Positions 7,912 through 16,499 of a DNA stretch of 64,000 bases are shown in pieces. The DNA is taken from assembly GCA_002366565.1 (NCBI GenBank), contig DFBJ01000012.1:372001-436000 (forward strand), given 5' to 3'. The first letter of the stretch is position 1. Each line of letters starts with the position of its first letter. The notes under the pieces are model-generated. The model saw only the letters and a program-made list of their open reading frames with translations. It did no database searches and was not told the DNA's origin. The DNA comes from Bacteriovoracaceae bacterium UBA3083. GTDB taxonomy: Bacteria > Bdellovibrionota > Bacteriovoracia > Bacteriovoracales > Bacteriovoracaceae. Both the position numbers and the translations under genes were made by a program.

Positions 7912-8469
7912 TTAAAGACAATAGTTCATGTCTCTAAAGTATTGTGCACATACATTGTTTGCATTTTTACAATCACTCAATCTAGAAGATCTATAAGATC
8001 TATATCCACAAGAACGAACAGGAAGTGACTCTACAAGAACATCAAAAGAACCAGTCTCTACAGTATCACCATCATTAGATAATTTATAATCTATAGTATT
8101 CTCTCCGGCCTTAAGTAATGGTCTTTGAGTAAGTGTCCAGATCCACAGATTAAAGTTCTCAGTACTCTCAGAACCTTTAATACGCGATGACTTAGTTTTA
8201 GTTTTCCCACTTGAATTAGTATAAGTTAACTTTACTTTATCAGCTTCTATACCTGAATCATAAATAAACTTTGATCTTATAGATGGACTTAGATAACTCT
8301 GAGAACAGTTGACGTAAGCATAATCACTTTGTCCTCTCTCATAACACGACACTCTGATTTGTCCTTGTACACGATGATTCTCAAGTTTGTTTCCTATTTT
8401 TAAACCTGTTTCTGCCTGAGCTGAAATTGAAAGAAGTAATAGAGCTACCGTGCTCAAAAGTGACTTCAT
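7912..8469 (-). CDS. Cysteine-containing secreted protein of unknown function
   Basis: A 185-residue protein. I chose the ATG at 8469 because TAAGGAG lies just upstream and a signal peptide follows at once (LLSISAQA); an ATG at 8526 would add 19 residues ahead of the signal. The mature protein has six cysteines (SCYER, VNCSQ, SCGYR, DCKN, VCAQ, NYCL), mostly near the C-terminus, which suggests disulfides in an exported protein. The central part, with SGKTKTKSSR and the WIWTL patch, looks like an Ig-like beta domain. No family was recognised. It is divergent from the hydrolase gene at 8555 across an 85-bp intergenic region. Confidence 0.65.
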   Translation of the reverse strand: MKSLLSTVALLLLSISAQAETGLKIGNKLENHRVQGQIRVSCYERGQSDYAYVNCSQSYLSPSIRSKFIYDSGIEADKVKLTYTNSSGKTKTKSSRIKGSESTENFNLWIWTLTQRPLLKAGENTIDYKLSNDGDTVETGSFDVLVESLPVRSCGYRSYRSSRLSDCKNANNVCAQYFRDMNYCL

Positions 8470-8554
8470 GAAGTTCTCCTTATTTAAAGTTATAAATATG
8501 TTAGATTGATTTTTTTCAAAGTACAAATGATGATAGAAATGGTAAGATACATGG

Positions 8555-9361
8555 ATGAAAAAAATCTTAATTAGTTTATTGCTTATATTATCTACTCAGA
8601 CCTATGCGTTAAACTGCAACAACGCTACACGTAAAGTAATCTTTGATGAAGACACTAAGGGAATTGTTCTTATTGTTCATGGGTTAAATCTAAACCCAGA
8701 AAAAATGGAAACGCTAGGAAACTATTATAAGTCTCAAAGTTTATCCCCTCTTTATGTAAAACTCACTGGTCACACAAAAAATTCGAATTGGGACCAAGTT
8801 GATAAAGATAGATGGATAAAAGATTTCTATCTTCCATTATGCCAAGCACACTTAAACTCTAAAGAATTAAAAGTCCCTATGTACGCAATAGGCTACTCCC
8901 TCGGAGCAGTCGTCATACAAAATGCCATTGAAAAATTTAAGGCGCCATTTAAAAGTGTAACCTATATTGCTCCTGCTTTTAAAACGAGATGGTATACATC
9001 ATTTATAAATATTTTATTCAAACTTGGTTTTGAATTTAACCTCCCAAGTGGAAATTTTGTAGAATATAGGGCCAAAGCAAATACAGGATTAAAGGCATAC
9101 AAAGCGATGTGGGAAATAGAGCAAAGCCTAGAGTATAAAGATACGATCCCTAAACTTGTAATGATGGATAAGAGAGATGAGCTTGTAGACTTCTACTCTA
9201 CAAGAGAGCTTTGTCAGTCGTGGAAGGGTTGTAAATTTGTAGAAATTAGCTCTAAACCTACAAAGAATGAGAAATCGATCTATCACCTAGCGATAGATCC
9301 TGCGACATTAGGTCAAAAAACATGGAAGAAACTGACAAGTAAGATAGGCTTAAGCCTTTAA
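8555..9361 (+). CDS. Secreted alpha/beta hydrolase
   Basis: A 268-residue protein with a signal peptide (about residues 1-18, ends TYA). The hydrolase core has the oxyanion HG (42-43), the nucleophile elbow GYSLG with Ser115, a candidate acid in DKRDE (Asp205 or Asp208) and His244 in IYHLAID. This arrangement resembles serine aminopeptidase S33/monoacylglycerol-lipase-like enzymes, so an ester or lipid substrate in the periplasm or outside the cell is likely but not proven. Three cysteines (Cys21, Cys96, Cys220 region) may form disulfides. It stands alone, followed by a gap before the HNH gene. Confidence 0.75.
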   Translation: MKKILISLLLILSTQTYALNCNNATRKVIFDEDTKGIVLIVHGLNLNPEKMETLGNYYKSQSLSPLYVKLTGHTKNSNWDQVDKDRWIKDFYLPLCQAHLNSKELKVPMYAIGYSLGAVVIQNAIEKFKAPFKSVTYIAPAFKTRWYTSFINILFKLGFEFNLPSGNFVEYRAKANTGLKAYKAMWEIEQSLEYKDTIPKLVMMDKRDELVDFYSTRELCQSWKGCKFVEISSKPTKNEKSIYHLAIDPATLGQKTWKKLTSKIGLSL

Positions 9362-9476
9362 TAAAGGACATTTACAAGCACTTAGAATGTTAGAAAATGT
9401 TATTTTGCCACATTTGATGTTTAAACAAAAATTATGATAAAATTAGAGAGTAGTGGATCTCCAAGGAGTTTAAACC

Positions 9477-9977
9477 ATGCGAACCTTGCTCTTAGATAGT
9501 ACCTTCTTCCCGGTGCGAATCATTAACTGGCAGAAGGCCATGATTCTCTTGCTCACCGGTCGGGCTGAAGTCGTCACTGAATATGACGACAAACTTATTC
9601 GGTCGACAACTCAAAGCTTCAGCCTCCCCAAAATCTTACGCCTTTTTAACCGCCACAACACTCAAAGACATGTTAAATTCACACGATCAAATGTTTACCT
9701 TAGAGATAATTATACTTGCCAGTACTGTGCTAAGTCTTTTGCTTTTAAGGAGCTTACCTTTGATCATGTTATTCCTGTAAGTAAGGGTGGAAAGACGAAT
9801 TGGAAAAATATCGTTACTTGCTGCAAGAAGTGCAATACCAAGAAAGCAGCTAAGACATTAAAAGAATCTGGTCTAAAATTAATGAACAAACCAAAAAGAC
9901 CAGGATGGACAGCTACGATGTGTCTAAGAATAAAGGAAAATGATCCCAGTGAATGGTTTCAATGGTGTCCAGGGTAG
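9477..9977 (+). CDS. HNH endonuclease family protein
   Basis: A 166-residue protein. The HNH/beta-beta-alpha-metal nuclease domain is at about residues 75-125: the first zinc knuckle is CQYC (81-84), the catalytic DH is at 96-97 in TFDHVIP, Asn111 follows in NWKNIV, and the second knuckle is CCKKCN (115-120). The N-terminal 60 residues (LLLDSTFFPVRIINWQKA) form the domain found in front of many stand-alone bacterial HNH proteins of unknown role. A strong SD (AAGGAG) lies 8 bp before the ATG. The first 180 or so bases are much richer in G+C (86 of 180 for 9481-9660) than the rest of the gene (19 of 60 for 9661-9720), with codons such as CGG, ACC and GTC that are rare around it. No restriction or phage genes are adjacent. 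Confidence 0.8.
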   Translation: MRTLLLDSTFFPVRIINWQKAMILLLTGRAEVVTEYDDKLIRSTTQSFSLPKILRLFNRHNTQRHVKFTRSNVYLRDNYTCQYCAKSFAFKELTFDHVIPVSKGGKTNWKNIVTCCKKCNTKKAAKTLKESGLKLMNKPKRPGWTATMCLRIKENDPSEWFQWCPG

Positions 9978-10044
9978 CCCTTCTTCATAGACTAATACCT
10001 AAATTATAAGTTATATTTCCTCATAGTTAGGGGGAATATTAAAT

Positions 10045-11055
10045 TTGAAAATATTATTTGTATTATCTATTTTATTTTTGGTTGCATGCTCTAGCAATCA
10101 CTCTGTGCAAACCTTAGAAAGTAAGAACTTCAATGGTGACGTCTTTCAATTTAAATCTAAAAATATTGATAAATCATTCACTGATTTACTTAAGTGGAAA
10201 ATCTTTGGAAAAAGTACTCCATGGCCTGAATCTATTCCAGTGAAGCAAGTTAAAATAGATAAGAAAAGAGTTTCTAATGAAACACATATCACTTTCATTA
10301 ACCATTCAACATTTTTAATACAGAATAAAGGTATTAATATCCTCACTGATCCAATCTGGAGTGATAGAGCATCCCCTTTTAGCTTCATGGGACCAAAGAG
10401 AGTCAGAAAACCTGCCGTGAAACTAAATGACTTGCCTCCTATAGATATAGTTTTAATTGGGCATAACCACTACGACCATTTAGATATAGAGACATTAGTG
10501 AAATTGAATGAGGCACACTCTCCAACCTTTATTGTAGGACTTGGCGTAGAAAAACTTTTAAATGAAAATGGGATTGAGAATGTAATAAGCTTGGATTGGC
10601 ACCAAACAGTTACAAGAGATGAGATAGTCTACAGGTTTGTTCCGTGCCAACATTGGTCAGCAAGGGGTTTATTTGATAGAAATAAAACACTGTGGGGATC
10701 TTTTATTATTGAAGCTGATAAAAGAATATATTTTGCAAGCGATACTGGCTACGCTGACCACTTCCAAAAGCAATATAAAGCTTATGGGAAGATGGATGTC
10801 TCTCTCTTGCCTATTGGTGCCTACGAACCAAGATGGTTTATGAAAGAACAACACCTAAACCCAAGGGAAAGTGTAATGGCACACTTGGATTTAAAATCGA
10901 AGCTAACAATCGGAATGCACTTTGGAACCTTCAAACTAACAGATGAAGGAATAAATAAACCAACAGAAGAATTAGAAGCCGCACTCACAGAGTTTGGAAT
11001 TAAGAAGAATGAATTTATAGCTCCATTTTTTGGACAAAAATTTAGGATTAGATAA
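10045..11055 (+). CDS. NAPE-PLD-like metallo-beta-lactamase-fold lipoprotein
   Basis: A 336-residue protein starting at a TTG with GGGGG upstream. It has a lipoprotein signal with lipobox LVAC (Cys15). The metal centre reads GHNHYDHLD (His140, His142, Asp144, His145), with further ligands in the HWSAR, SDTGYADHF and GMHFGTF segments; the GPKRVRKP loop is also typical of the NAPE-PLD/RomA group of the MBL superfamily. Those enzymes hydrolyse phospholipid-type phosphodiester bonds, and a membrane-anchored lipid hydrolase is the natural reading. The exact substrate is unknown. Its stop overlaps the AstE start by one base (TAATG), so the two are coupled. Confidence 0.82.
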   Translation: MKILFVLSILFLVACSSNHSVQTLESKNFNGDVFQFKSKNIDKSFTDLLKWKIFGKSTPWPESIPVKQVKIDKKRVSNETHITFINHSTFLIQNKGINILTDPIWSDRASPFSFMGPKRVRKPAVKLNDLPPIDIVLIGHNHYDHLDIETLVKLNEAHSPTFIVGLGVEKLLNENGIENVISLDWHQTVTRDEIVYRFVPCQHWSARGLFDRNKTLWGSFIIEADKRIYFASDTGYADHFQKQYKAYGKMDVSLLPIGAYEPRWFMKEQHLNPRESVMAHLDLKSKLTIGMHFGTFKLTDEGINKPTEELEAALTEFGIKKNEFIAPFFGQKFRIR

Positions 11056-12044
11056 TGGAAACTGATTTTCTCTCATGGACTAGAAACAACGAAACCTATA
11101 ACGAGCAGCCTTTTATATGGAAGGAAATACACAACGGTGTTCTCAAAGTACTAGGTACTGGTCTCATTGAATTCATACCTAGAACTTTAACAAGTACTCA
11201 GGTTGTATACAGTTGTGGAATTCACGGCAATGAAACAGGTCCAATCGAAATTATAAATGACATTATATCTGATATCACAAGTGGTGACTTGAATTGTATT
11301 CAACATACTCTCTTTATAATCGGAAATCCAAAGGCAATGAATCTAGAAAAAAGATTTTGTACGGAAAATCTTAACAGGCTATTTGCTAGAGATTTAAGTG
11401 TAAAAGACGATAACTATGATGTCCTTAGAGCAAAAGAAATTATAAAAGTTATGGATAACTTCTTTAAAGAAGATACGACAAAAATTCATTACGATCTCCA
11501 TACGGCCATAAAGCCATCAGAGCTTCAGAAGTTTGCCATTTATCCATTCACACCAGATAGAGCTATAGATAGAGAGCAACTCGGCTTTCTCGAAGATTCT
11601 GGAATCGATGCTGTAGTCTTTAGTAATAGTGAAGCAACAACATTTTCATATCACTCTAGTATAAAGTACGGTGCGAGCTCCTTCACATTAGAACTTGGAA
11701 AGGTCCAGAAATTTGGAGAAAATGATCGCGCTTCATTTAAGGAAATAGAAGGAACCTTACGAGGAATTCTAGAAGGTACATATAAAAAGAATGACTCTAT
11801 CTCTAAACTCATGCTTTTTGAAATTAACATTGAAGTAATTAAACATGACGATACATTTGAATTTTCATTTGATAACACACTTCCAAATTTTTCTAAATTC
11901 AAAGATGGGCAACTCATCTCTAAAGATAGAACAGATGAAATATATGCGAATGGAAATGAGCAAAGAGTTATCTTTCCAAATCCAAATGTAAAAGTTGGAG
12001 AAAGGGCCGCTCTAATTATCCGACCAAAAAGATTGCCAATGTAA
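11055..12044 (+). CDS. astE: Succinylglutamate desuccinylase
   Basis: A 329-residue zinc carboxypeptidase-like enzyme of the AstE/aspartoacylase family. Zinc ligands are in GIHGNETGPIE (His57, Glu60) and YDLHT (His149), and the catalytic Glu is in LELGK (about 213). The motif NPKAMN and the ENLNRLF segment are AstE-specific. It releases succinate and glutamate from N-succinylglutamate in the last step of the arginine succinyltransferase pathway. None of astA-D is nearby; instead it is coupled to the NAPE-PLD-like lipoprotein, so its substrate could be another N-acyl amino acid. Confidence 0.85.
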   Translation: METDFLSWTRNNETYNEQPFIWKEIHNGVLKVLGTGLIEFIPRTLTSTQVVYSCGIHGNETGPIEIINDIISDITSGDLNCIQHTLFIIGNPKAMNLEKRFCTENLNRLFARDLSVKDDNYDVLRAKEIIKVMDNFFKEDTTKIHYDLHTAIKPSELQKFAIYPFTPDRAIDREQLGFLEDSGIDAVVFSNSEATTFSYHSSIKYGASSFTLELGKVQKFGENDRASFKEIEGTLRGILEGTYKKNDSISKLMLFEINIEVIKHDDTFEFSFDNTLPNFSKFKDGQLISKDRTDEIYANGNEQRVIFPNPNVKVGERAALIIRPKRLPM

Positions 12045-12097
12045 ATCTAACTGTTTACAATTATTCTCACACACTAATCTTTGTTAACAGGGACGTT

Positions 12098-12859
12098 ATG
12101 AAAGACAATATTGAGGACATGGTTAAAGAGACCATTGAAGAGAAACCATTAGGCGGAAAGTCGCTTTCTTCTATTATTAAAAGTAATTCATTTGATAAAC
12201 CATCCAAGGGCCTATCAAGCTTGTTATCAAATAAAATTGGTGCTCCAATATCTGAAACAAAAACTCAGATCCAACAAGTAACTACTGAATTCTACCCATC
12301 AGACATGATGATCAATAATGAGTTCCTAAGAATTGAGAGAGAAAAAAACGAAAAGCTCACAGCATCGCTTGAGAAGCTGACAGACTTACCTACTCAACTC
12401 CAAACCATTCAGAGTAAATTAGAAGAGCTAACTCATTTTGAAGAAATGAATAAGCTTGACCAAGATATAAACAACGAAATTTCAAAGAACATATTCGACT
12501 CTTTAAAAGAGAAGAGGTCATACCTCTATGTCGTGATGGCAATTTGTATTGTGTTTGGTCTAGTTCTTGGGAAGATGTCATTCACTGAAAAACAGCATGT
12601 AACAGTTGCGCCGACGCCAGTTATAAAGAAAGAGTTGAAGCAAATAGTTAAGCTTACTAAGTATGTAACATTAAAGTTTGTAAATATGAGAACTTCAAAC
12701 TCACCTAAGGCCGAGATCGTAAAAACAATCTCACCTAATCAGACTCTAACTCAATTAGATAAGAAAGGTGGATGGATTAATGTTGAATACAAAGACCTAA
12801 TTAACAATAATACTGTTAAGGGTTGGGCCTGGTACGAAAACTTAAAGGAACTTAAATAA
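12098..12859 (+). CDS. Membrane-anchored SH3-domain protein
   Basis: A 253-residue protein: a cytoplasmic N-terminal region rich in Ser and Lys (1-65), a coiled-coil-prone stretch at about residues 75-130 (heptad Leu/Ile with Glu/Lys), one membrane segment at about 140-160 (YLYVVMAICIVFGLVLG), and a periplasmic bacterial SH3 domain at about 185-250 (VNMRTSNSPKAEIV, GWINVEY, GWAWYENL). SH3b domains usually bind peptidoglycan. The next gene, 53 bp downstream, is a peptidoglycan amidase, so a wall-targeting or regulatory role is a reasonable inference. It has no catalytic domain. Confidence 0.72.
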   Translation: MKDNIEDMVKETIEEKPLGGKSLSSIIKSNSFDKPSKGLSSLLSNKIGAPISETKTQIQQVTTEFYPSDMMINNEFLRIEREKNEKLTASLEKLTDLPTQLQTIQSKLEELTHFEEMNKLDQDINNEISKNIFDSLKEKRSYLYVVMAICIVFGLVLGKMSFTEKQHVTVAPTPVIKKELKQIVKLTKYVTLKFVNMRTSNSPKAEIVKTISPNQTLTQLDKKGGWINVEYKDLINNNTVKGWAWYENLKELK

Positions 12860-12912
12860 TTTTCTAGTTTTCGTATTTGCACTAGACCTGTTAATAACCT
12901 AGAATATAGCTA

Positions 12913-13662
12913 ATGAAGTTAATTTCTACACTTATTATACTAATACTTTTACAAAACTCCTCTATTGCTCAGTCTATCCTAATAGATCCTGGCCATGGAG
13001 GAGAAGACTGCGGGGCAAAGGGTAAACTCTGGAAAGGGAAAACCTTAAAAGTCATTTGTGAGAAAGACATTGCTCTATCAATAGCTAAAATTATTCATAA
13101 ACGACTTTCAAAGAATTTCTCCACTTACCTAACTAGAAGTTTGGATAGGACAGTAACTTTGGAAGAACGCGCAGAGTTGGCTGATAAGATTAAGGCCGAC
13201 ATATTCATTTCAATCCATATAAATGCTTCTACATCTAAACATTCTCACGGCCTAGAGACATTCTATCTAGATAATCATGACAATGCTGCTGTTCGAAAAG
13301 TTGAGCAAGTAGAAAATAAGAACCTAAAAGGTGAACAGGTTATTATCAACAAAATTTTAGCTGACTTAGTCATTGATAGAACTGCTCCAAGTTCTAGAAA
13401 GATGGCAAAACTAGTTCATACTGAACTCAGTAAGAAAGTATCTAAGAAGTATAAGATTACAGATCGAGGTGTTAAACCTGCAATCTTCTATGTTATGGCA
13501 TTGAGTAAAAGGCCTTCAATTTTACTGGAAGTTGGTTTTATATCTAATACTAAAGAACTAAAGAAGATGATCACTAAGAAATTTCAAACAGACTATGCCA
13601 ACGCTGTCGCTCTGGGTGTAGAGAAGTACTTTTCAAAGCAAACAGCTCCTCCTCTATTATAA
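12913..13662 (+). CDS. N-acetylmuramoyl-L-alanine amidase (Amidase_3)
   Basis: A 249-residue periplasmic enzyme with a signal peptide (ends SIAQ). The Amidase_3 zinc site is complete: His28 in DPGHGG, Glu50 in CEKDIALS, His102 in SIHINAS and the catalytic Glu206 in LLEVGFISN. It cleaves the bond between N-acetylmuramic acid and the stem peptide. There is no AMIN or LysM domain, so targeting must come from elsewhere, possibly the SH3 protein encoded just upstream. The convergent mepA gene overlaps its 3' end by 6 bp, giving two peptidoglycan hydrolases side by side. Confidence 0.9.
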   Translation: MKLISTLIILILLQNSSIAQSILIDPGHGGEDCGAKGKLWKGKTLKVICEKDIALSIAKIIHKRLSKNFSTYLTRSLDRTVTLEERAELADKIKADIFISIHINASTSKHSHGLETFYLDNHDNAAVRKVEQVENKNLKGEQVIINKILADLVIDRTAPSSRKMAKLVHTELSKKVSKKYKITDRGVKPAIFYVMALSKRPSILLEVGFISNTKELKKMITKKFQTDYANAVALGVEKYFSKQTAPPLL

Positions 13663-14355
13663 AGTAATCATCTTTAAATTATAGCAACCAGTTGAGTTGG
13701 CCGGATCAGCTTGTGGTTTACATTTCTTATGTGAAGGGTGACATTTTAAGCGTAAATGAAAGTGAGTAAGGTGATACTTAGCAGGCCTCAATCTTCTTAA
13801 CGTTTCTTTCTCTAGCCCATTAGGAGAAGATCCATACAGTTTACAAAACTTTTTCTTAATAGCTCCATCAACAAAGATTCGTCCAACGCTTCCTCTTTCT
13901 ACGATTGATTTAAATAATTCCCAGTTTTTTTGAGTATCGAAGTTTTTAGATACTACGCCACCCTTTACGAAATACTCTCCCCACTCTGGATTATCAAGAC
14001 TTTGTCCCTTCTTGTTAACTCTAAGGTAGACAATATCAATATCCAAGCCATTCTGATGGGAGGTATGTCTTGATACTTTGCCACCTCGAACTGCTGATAT
14101 ATCACCAATTTGAAACTTTTCGATCTCAGGATTTAGAGCGAAGAAGCGATCCGTGAACTCAGATACAAAATCTAACAAGTAATCTGTTGCATAGAGTCTT
14201 TTTCTTGATCTAAATAATTTTTCAAAGTGACCATTGTATTGATCGATAGATGTAGAATCATTAATTGAGCCACTAGAATAGAAACCAATTGATTCAGAAG
14301 AGAAAGAAGAAAAACTAGAAATCAGAATGAGAGTGAAGATAATTTTATTAAGCAT
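13657..14355 (-). CDS. mepA: Penicillin-insensitive murein endopeptidase (MepA/M74)
   Basis: A 232-residue protein with a signal peptide (ends FSS). The family's LAS-type metallopeptidase motifs are present: SRHTSHQNGLDIDI (His97, Asp105) and HLTHFHLRLKC (His198/His200). MepA cuts D-Ala-mDAP cross-links in peptidoglycan. Three C-terminal cysteines (KCHPSHKKC, GCYNL), together with an earlier one (KFCKL), probably form disulfides as in the Escherichia coli enzyme. It is shorter than the E. coli protein (274 residues) but contains the whole catalytic core. In a predatory relative such an enzyme could act on prey wall; that is only an inference. Confidence 0.87.
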   Translation of the reverse strand: MLNKIIFTLILISSFSSFSSESIGFYSSGSINDSTSIDQYNGHFEKLFRSRKRLYATDYLLDFVSEFTDRFFALNPEIEKFQIGDISAVRGGKVSRHTSHQNGLDIDIVYLRVNKKGQSLDNPEWGEYFVKGGVVSKNFDTQKNWELFKSIVERGSVGRIFVDGAIKKKFCKLYGSSPNGLEKETLRRLRPAKYHLTHFHLRLKCHPSHKKCKPQADPANSTGCYNLKMITL

Positions 14356-14413
14356 TTTAAATCCATTTTTCTCTGATTATAAAAGGATTTATCACACTTA
14401 TTCAAATGACTTT

Positions 14414-14845
14414 TTAATCTTCAATCTCAACAATCATATCTACCCAGTCATCTTCAGGCACATTTTCTACAGGAACGCACCAGTCCATAACTGACTTACC
14501 AAGAGAGTGAACTAATTGAGAGTCACCACTTACAAGATGATGCCATTCAGGAAGGTCTTCACCTTTAGAGACTAACTTATAGGCACATGTTGAGGGAAGA
14601 TATTCTAAGCTTTCAATATTTTCTGGTGTGATTTTGAGACACTCAGGAACGACTAAAAAACGTGAAGAGTACTGCTTACACTTAACTTTTTCTATATCTA
14701 ATAGAGAACAGGCGCATGCCGTATATGCAACTTCAAAAGTATCGGGATCTTCTAACTTTACGAGGCAGCACTTTCCACAACCATCGCAAAGGGACTCCCA
14801 CTCATCTGAGCTAAACTCAGTTATTTTCTTATTTTTCCAAAACAT
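14414..14845 (-). CDS. YcgN/UPF0260 cysteine-cluster protein
   Basis: A 143-residue protein with the UPF0260 signature: WESLCDGCGKCC near the N-terminus, ACACSLLD and CKQY in the middle, CLKITPEN, and LPSTCAYKL followed by LPEWHHLVSGD. The ten or so conserved cysteines suggest a metal or Fe-S cluster; the cellular role of the family is not established. It is a single gene facing away from the kinase gene downstream. Confidence 0.88.
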   Translation of the reverse strand: MFWKNKKITEFSSDEWESLCDGCGKCCLVKLEDPDTFEVAYTACACSLLDIEKVKCKQYSSRFLVVPECLKITPENIESLEYLPSTCAYKLVSKGEDLPEWHHLVSGDSQLVHSLGKSVMDWCVPVENVPEDDWVDMIVEIED

Positions 14846-14956
14846 GTAAGAACACTTACCTTAAAAGCATAAACTATTGATTTATATTGTAAAATATATA
14901 CTGTAATTACAATAAAATACTACTATTCTCAACATAAGATTGATATAAATAAAGAA

Positions 14957-16339
14957 ATGGAAGTATCAAACGCCACGCTCGCCGCGTATATCGAAACATT
15001 AAAGTATCACAATAAAGACCCTAATGTTTTACTAAGTGGCACTTCCCTAACCATGGATCAAATCACTAACCCAAAAGGTAAAATTACCTGGGAAGATTTT
15101 AGAACAATAACAAATAATACATTTAATACAGTGGGTGAAGAAAAAGCCTTAAAGAGCTTAGAAATTACTGGTGTCGATAATGAAGACCTATCTATTTTCA
15201 AAAAACTATGCGCCTCAGCAATCAGGGCTGAAGGTATTTATTGGTTCTTTTGTATTTGTATTTCAAAGTTATTCTACAAGAACTTAACTTTTGAGTATAC
15301 GAAAGTTAGAAAAGGTCATATCCAACTAAAAATTATCATGAAAGATGGCTATAGCTGTTTTAGTAATTTTTTAAAAGCATATGGTGCAGCGTTCAAAGGT
15401 TTTCCAACAATGCTTGGTTTACCTGAAGCGAATACCACTATAGATGAAACATCTAAAGAGCCGATAATAAATATCTATTATCATAATACAATTAATTACC
15501 TCAATCCATTTTCAATTCTCCCTCACATTTTTACTTCTAGAACAAATGTAGCCCAGCTATTAAATGATCTAGATACTAGAAAGTATGAACAAGAGTTATT
15601 AAATCAAAAACTCAAAAAACTTAATACAGAATTAGAACAATCTATTCAATTGAATGAATCTTTGATTAAGACCATTTTACACGACCTAAATAACCCTCTG
15701 GCAATTATCAGGTTAAAAAATGAAAAGCTTCTTGATTCTAATCTAGAGTTTAACCTAAAAGATAAAGAAGTTTTAAACCGTGCATCTGAAAATATGTACA
15801 GAGTTATTAATGAATTAAAAAATTTCCACTTAGCAAAAGCAATTCTCCAAACTGATACTGTAAATGTCATGGAGTGTATCAAGGAAGCTAGAGATCACTT
15901 TCAAGACCGAATTGAAGAAAAGAAGCTTGAAATAATTATTAGATCAAATCTACAAAACCACTTCACACTCATGGCCAACAAACCAACATTTGTCACTTGT
16001 GTACTATCAAATCTACTCTCTAATGCGATAAAATTCAGTTTTGAAAGTGGAATCATCAATATAAATGCAGAAGACACTGAAGAAGAAATAATTATTACTG
16101 TTAAAGATGAAGGTACAGGAATGAAGTCTTCAGCAATAGAAAACTTCTTCAATGACGACCTAAGTGAAAGTGAAGAAGGAACTTCCGGCGAAATGGGTCT
16201 TGGAATTGGCTTAACACAAGTTGCTTACTTTACTAAACAAATGAAAGGAACTGTAAAAATCAACAGTAGACCTTATTCTAAACATCCAACAGATCATGGC
16301 ACAGAAGTTATATTAACTTTTAAAACAAAGAATCATTAA
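14957..16339 (+). CDS. Soluble sensor histidine kinase with arabinose-binding-like N-terminal domain
   Basis: A 460-residue protein without membrane segments. Residues 1-190 resemble the Arabinose_bd-type domain found at the N-terminus of some AraC regulators and cyclases (ITWEDFRTITN, the AEGIYWFF patch), so it may sense a cytoplasmic signal. A coiled-coil linker (200-235) leads to HisKA with His242 in LHDLNNPLAI, and HATPase_c carries the N box SNLLSNAIKF (352-356), G1 DEGTG (about 384-388) and GLGIGLT (414-420). All kinase motifs are intact. No response regulator is adjacent, so it is an orphan kinase. The 160-bp gap to the next gene is very A/T-rich. Confidence 0.75.
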   Translation: MEVSNATLAAYIETLKYHNKDPNVLLSGTSLTMDQITNPKGKITWEDFRTITNNTFNTVGEEKALKSLEITGVDNEDLSIFKKLCASAIRAEGIYWFFCICISKLFYKNLTFEYTKVRKGHIQLKIIMKDGYSCFSNFLKAYGAAFKGFPTMLGLPEANTTIDETSKEPIINIYYHNTINYLNPFSILPHIFTSRTNVAQLLNDLDTRKYEQELLNQKLKKLNTELEQSIQLNESLIKTILHDLNNPLAIIRLKNEKLLDSNLEFNLKDKEVLNRASENMYRVINELKNFHLAKAILQTDTVNVMECIKEARDHFQDRIEEKKLEIIIRSNLQNHFTLMANKPTFVTCVLSNLLSNAIKFSFESGIININAEDTEEEIIITVKDEGTGMKSSAIENFFNDDLSESEEGTSGEMGLGIGLTQVAYFTKQMKGTVKINSRPYSKHPTDHGTEVILTFKTKNH

Positions 16340-16499
16340 CTTAAACATACACAGCCAATTTTTTTCGACGACAATTTAAAATAATATCTTTTAAAAAAAA
16401 TCTTTTTTTTACGTAAACATTTTGAACTACAGTGATTTTTAATTTTAAAAAAAAAGCTGATCTCTAAAAATAATATGATGACTTCACCGAGGAGGTCAT

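Noticed and set aside
9477..9977. Restriction-modification or phage homing role for the HNH gene
   Set aside because: No methyltransferase, specificity subunit, intron or phage genes are adjacent. It is reported only as a stand-alone HNH protein.
16340..16499. A run of A- and T-rich bases resembling an AT-rich promoter or origin
   Set aside because: The 160 bp show no repeated boxes, DnaA-like sites or hairpin. The plain AT bias of this genome is enough to explain it.
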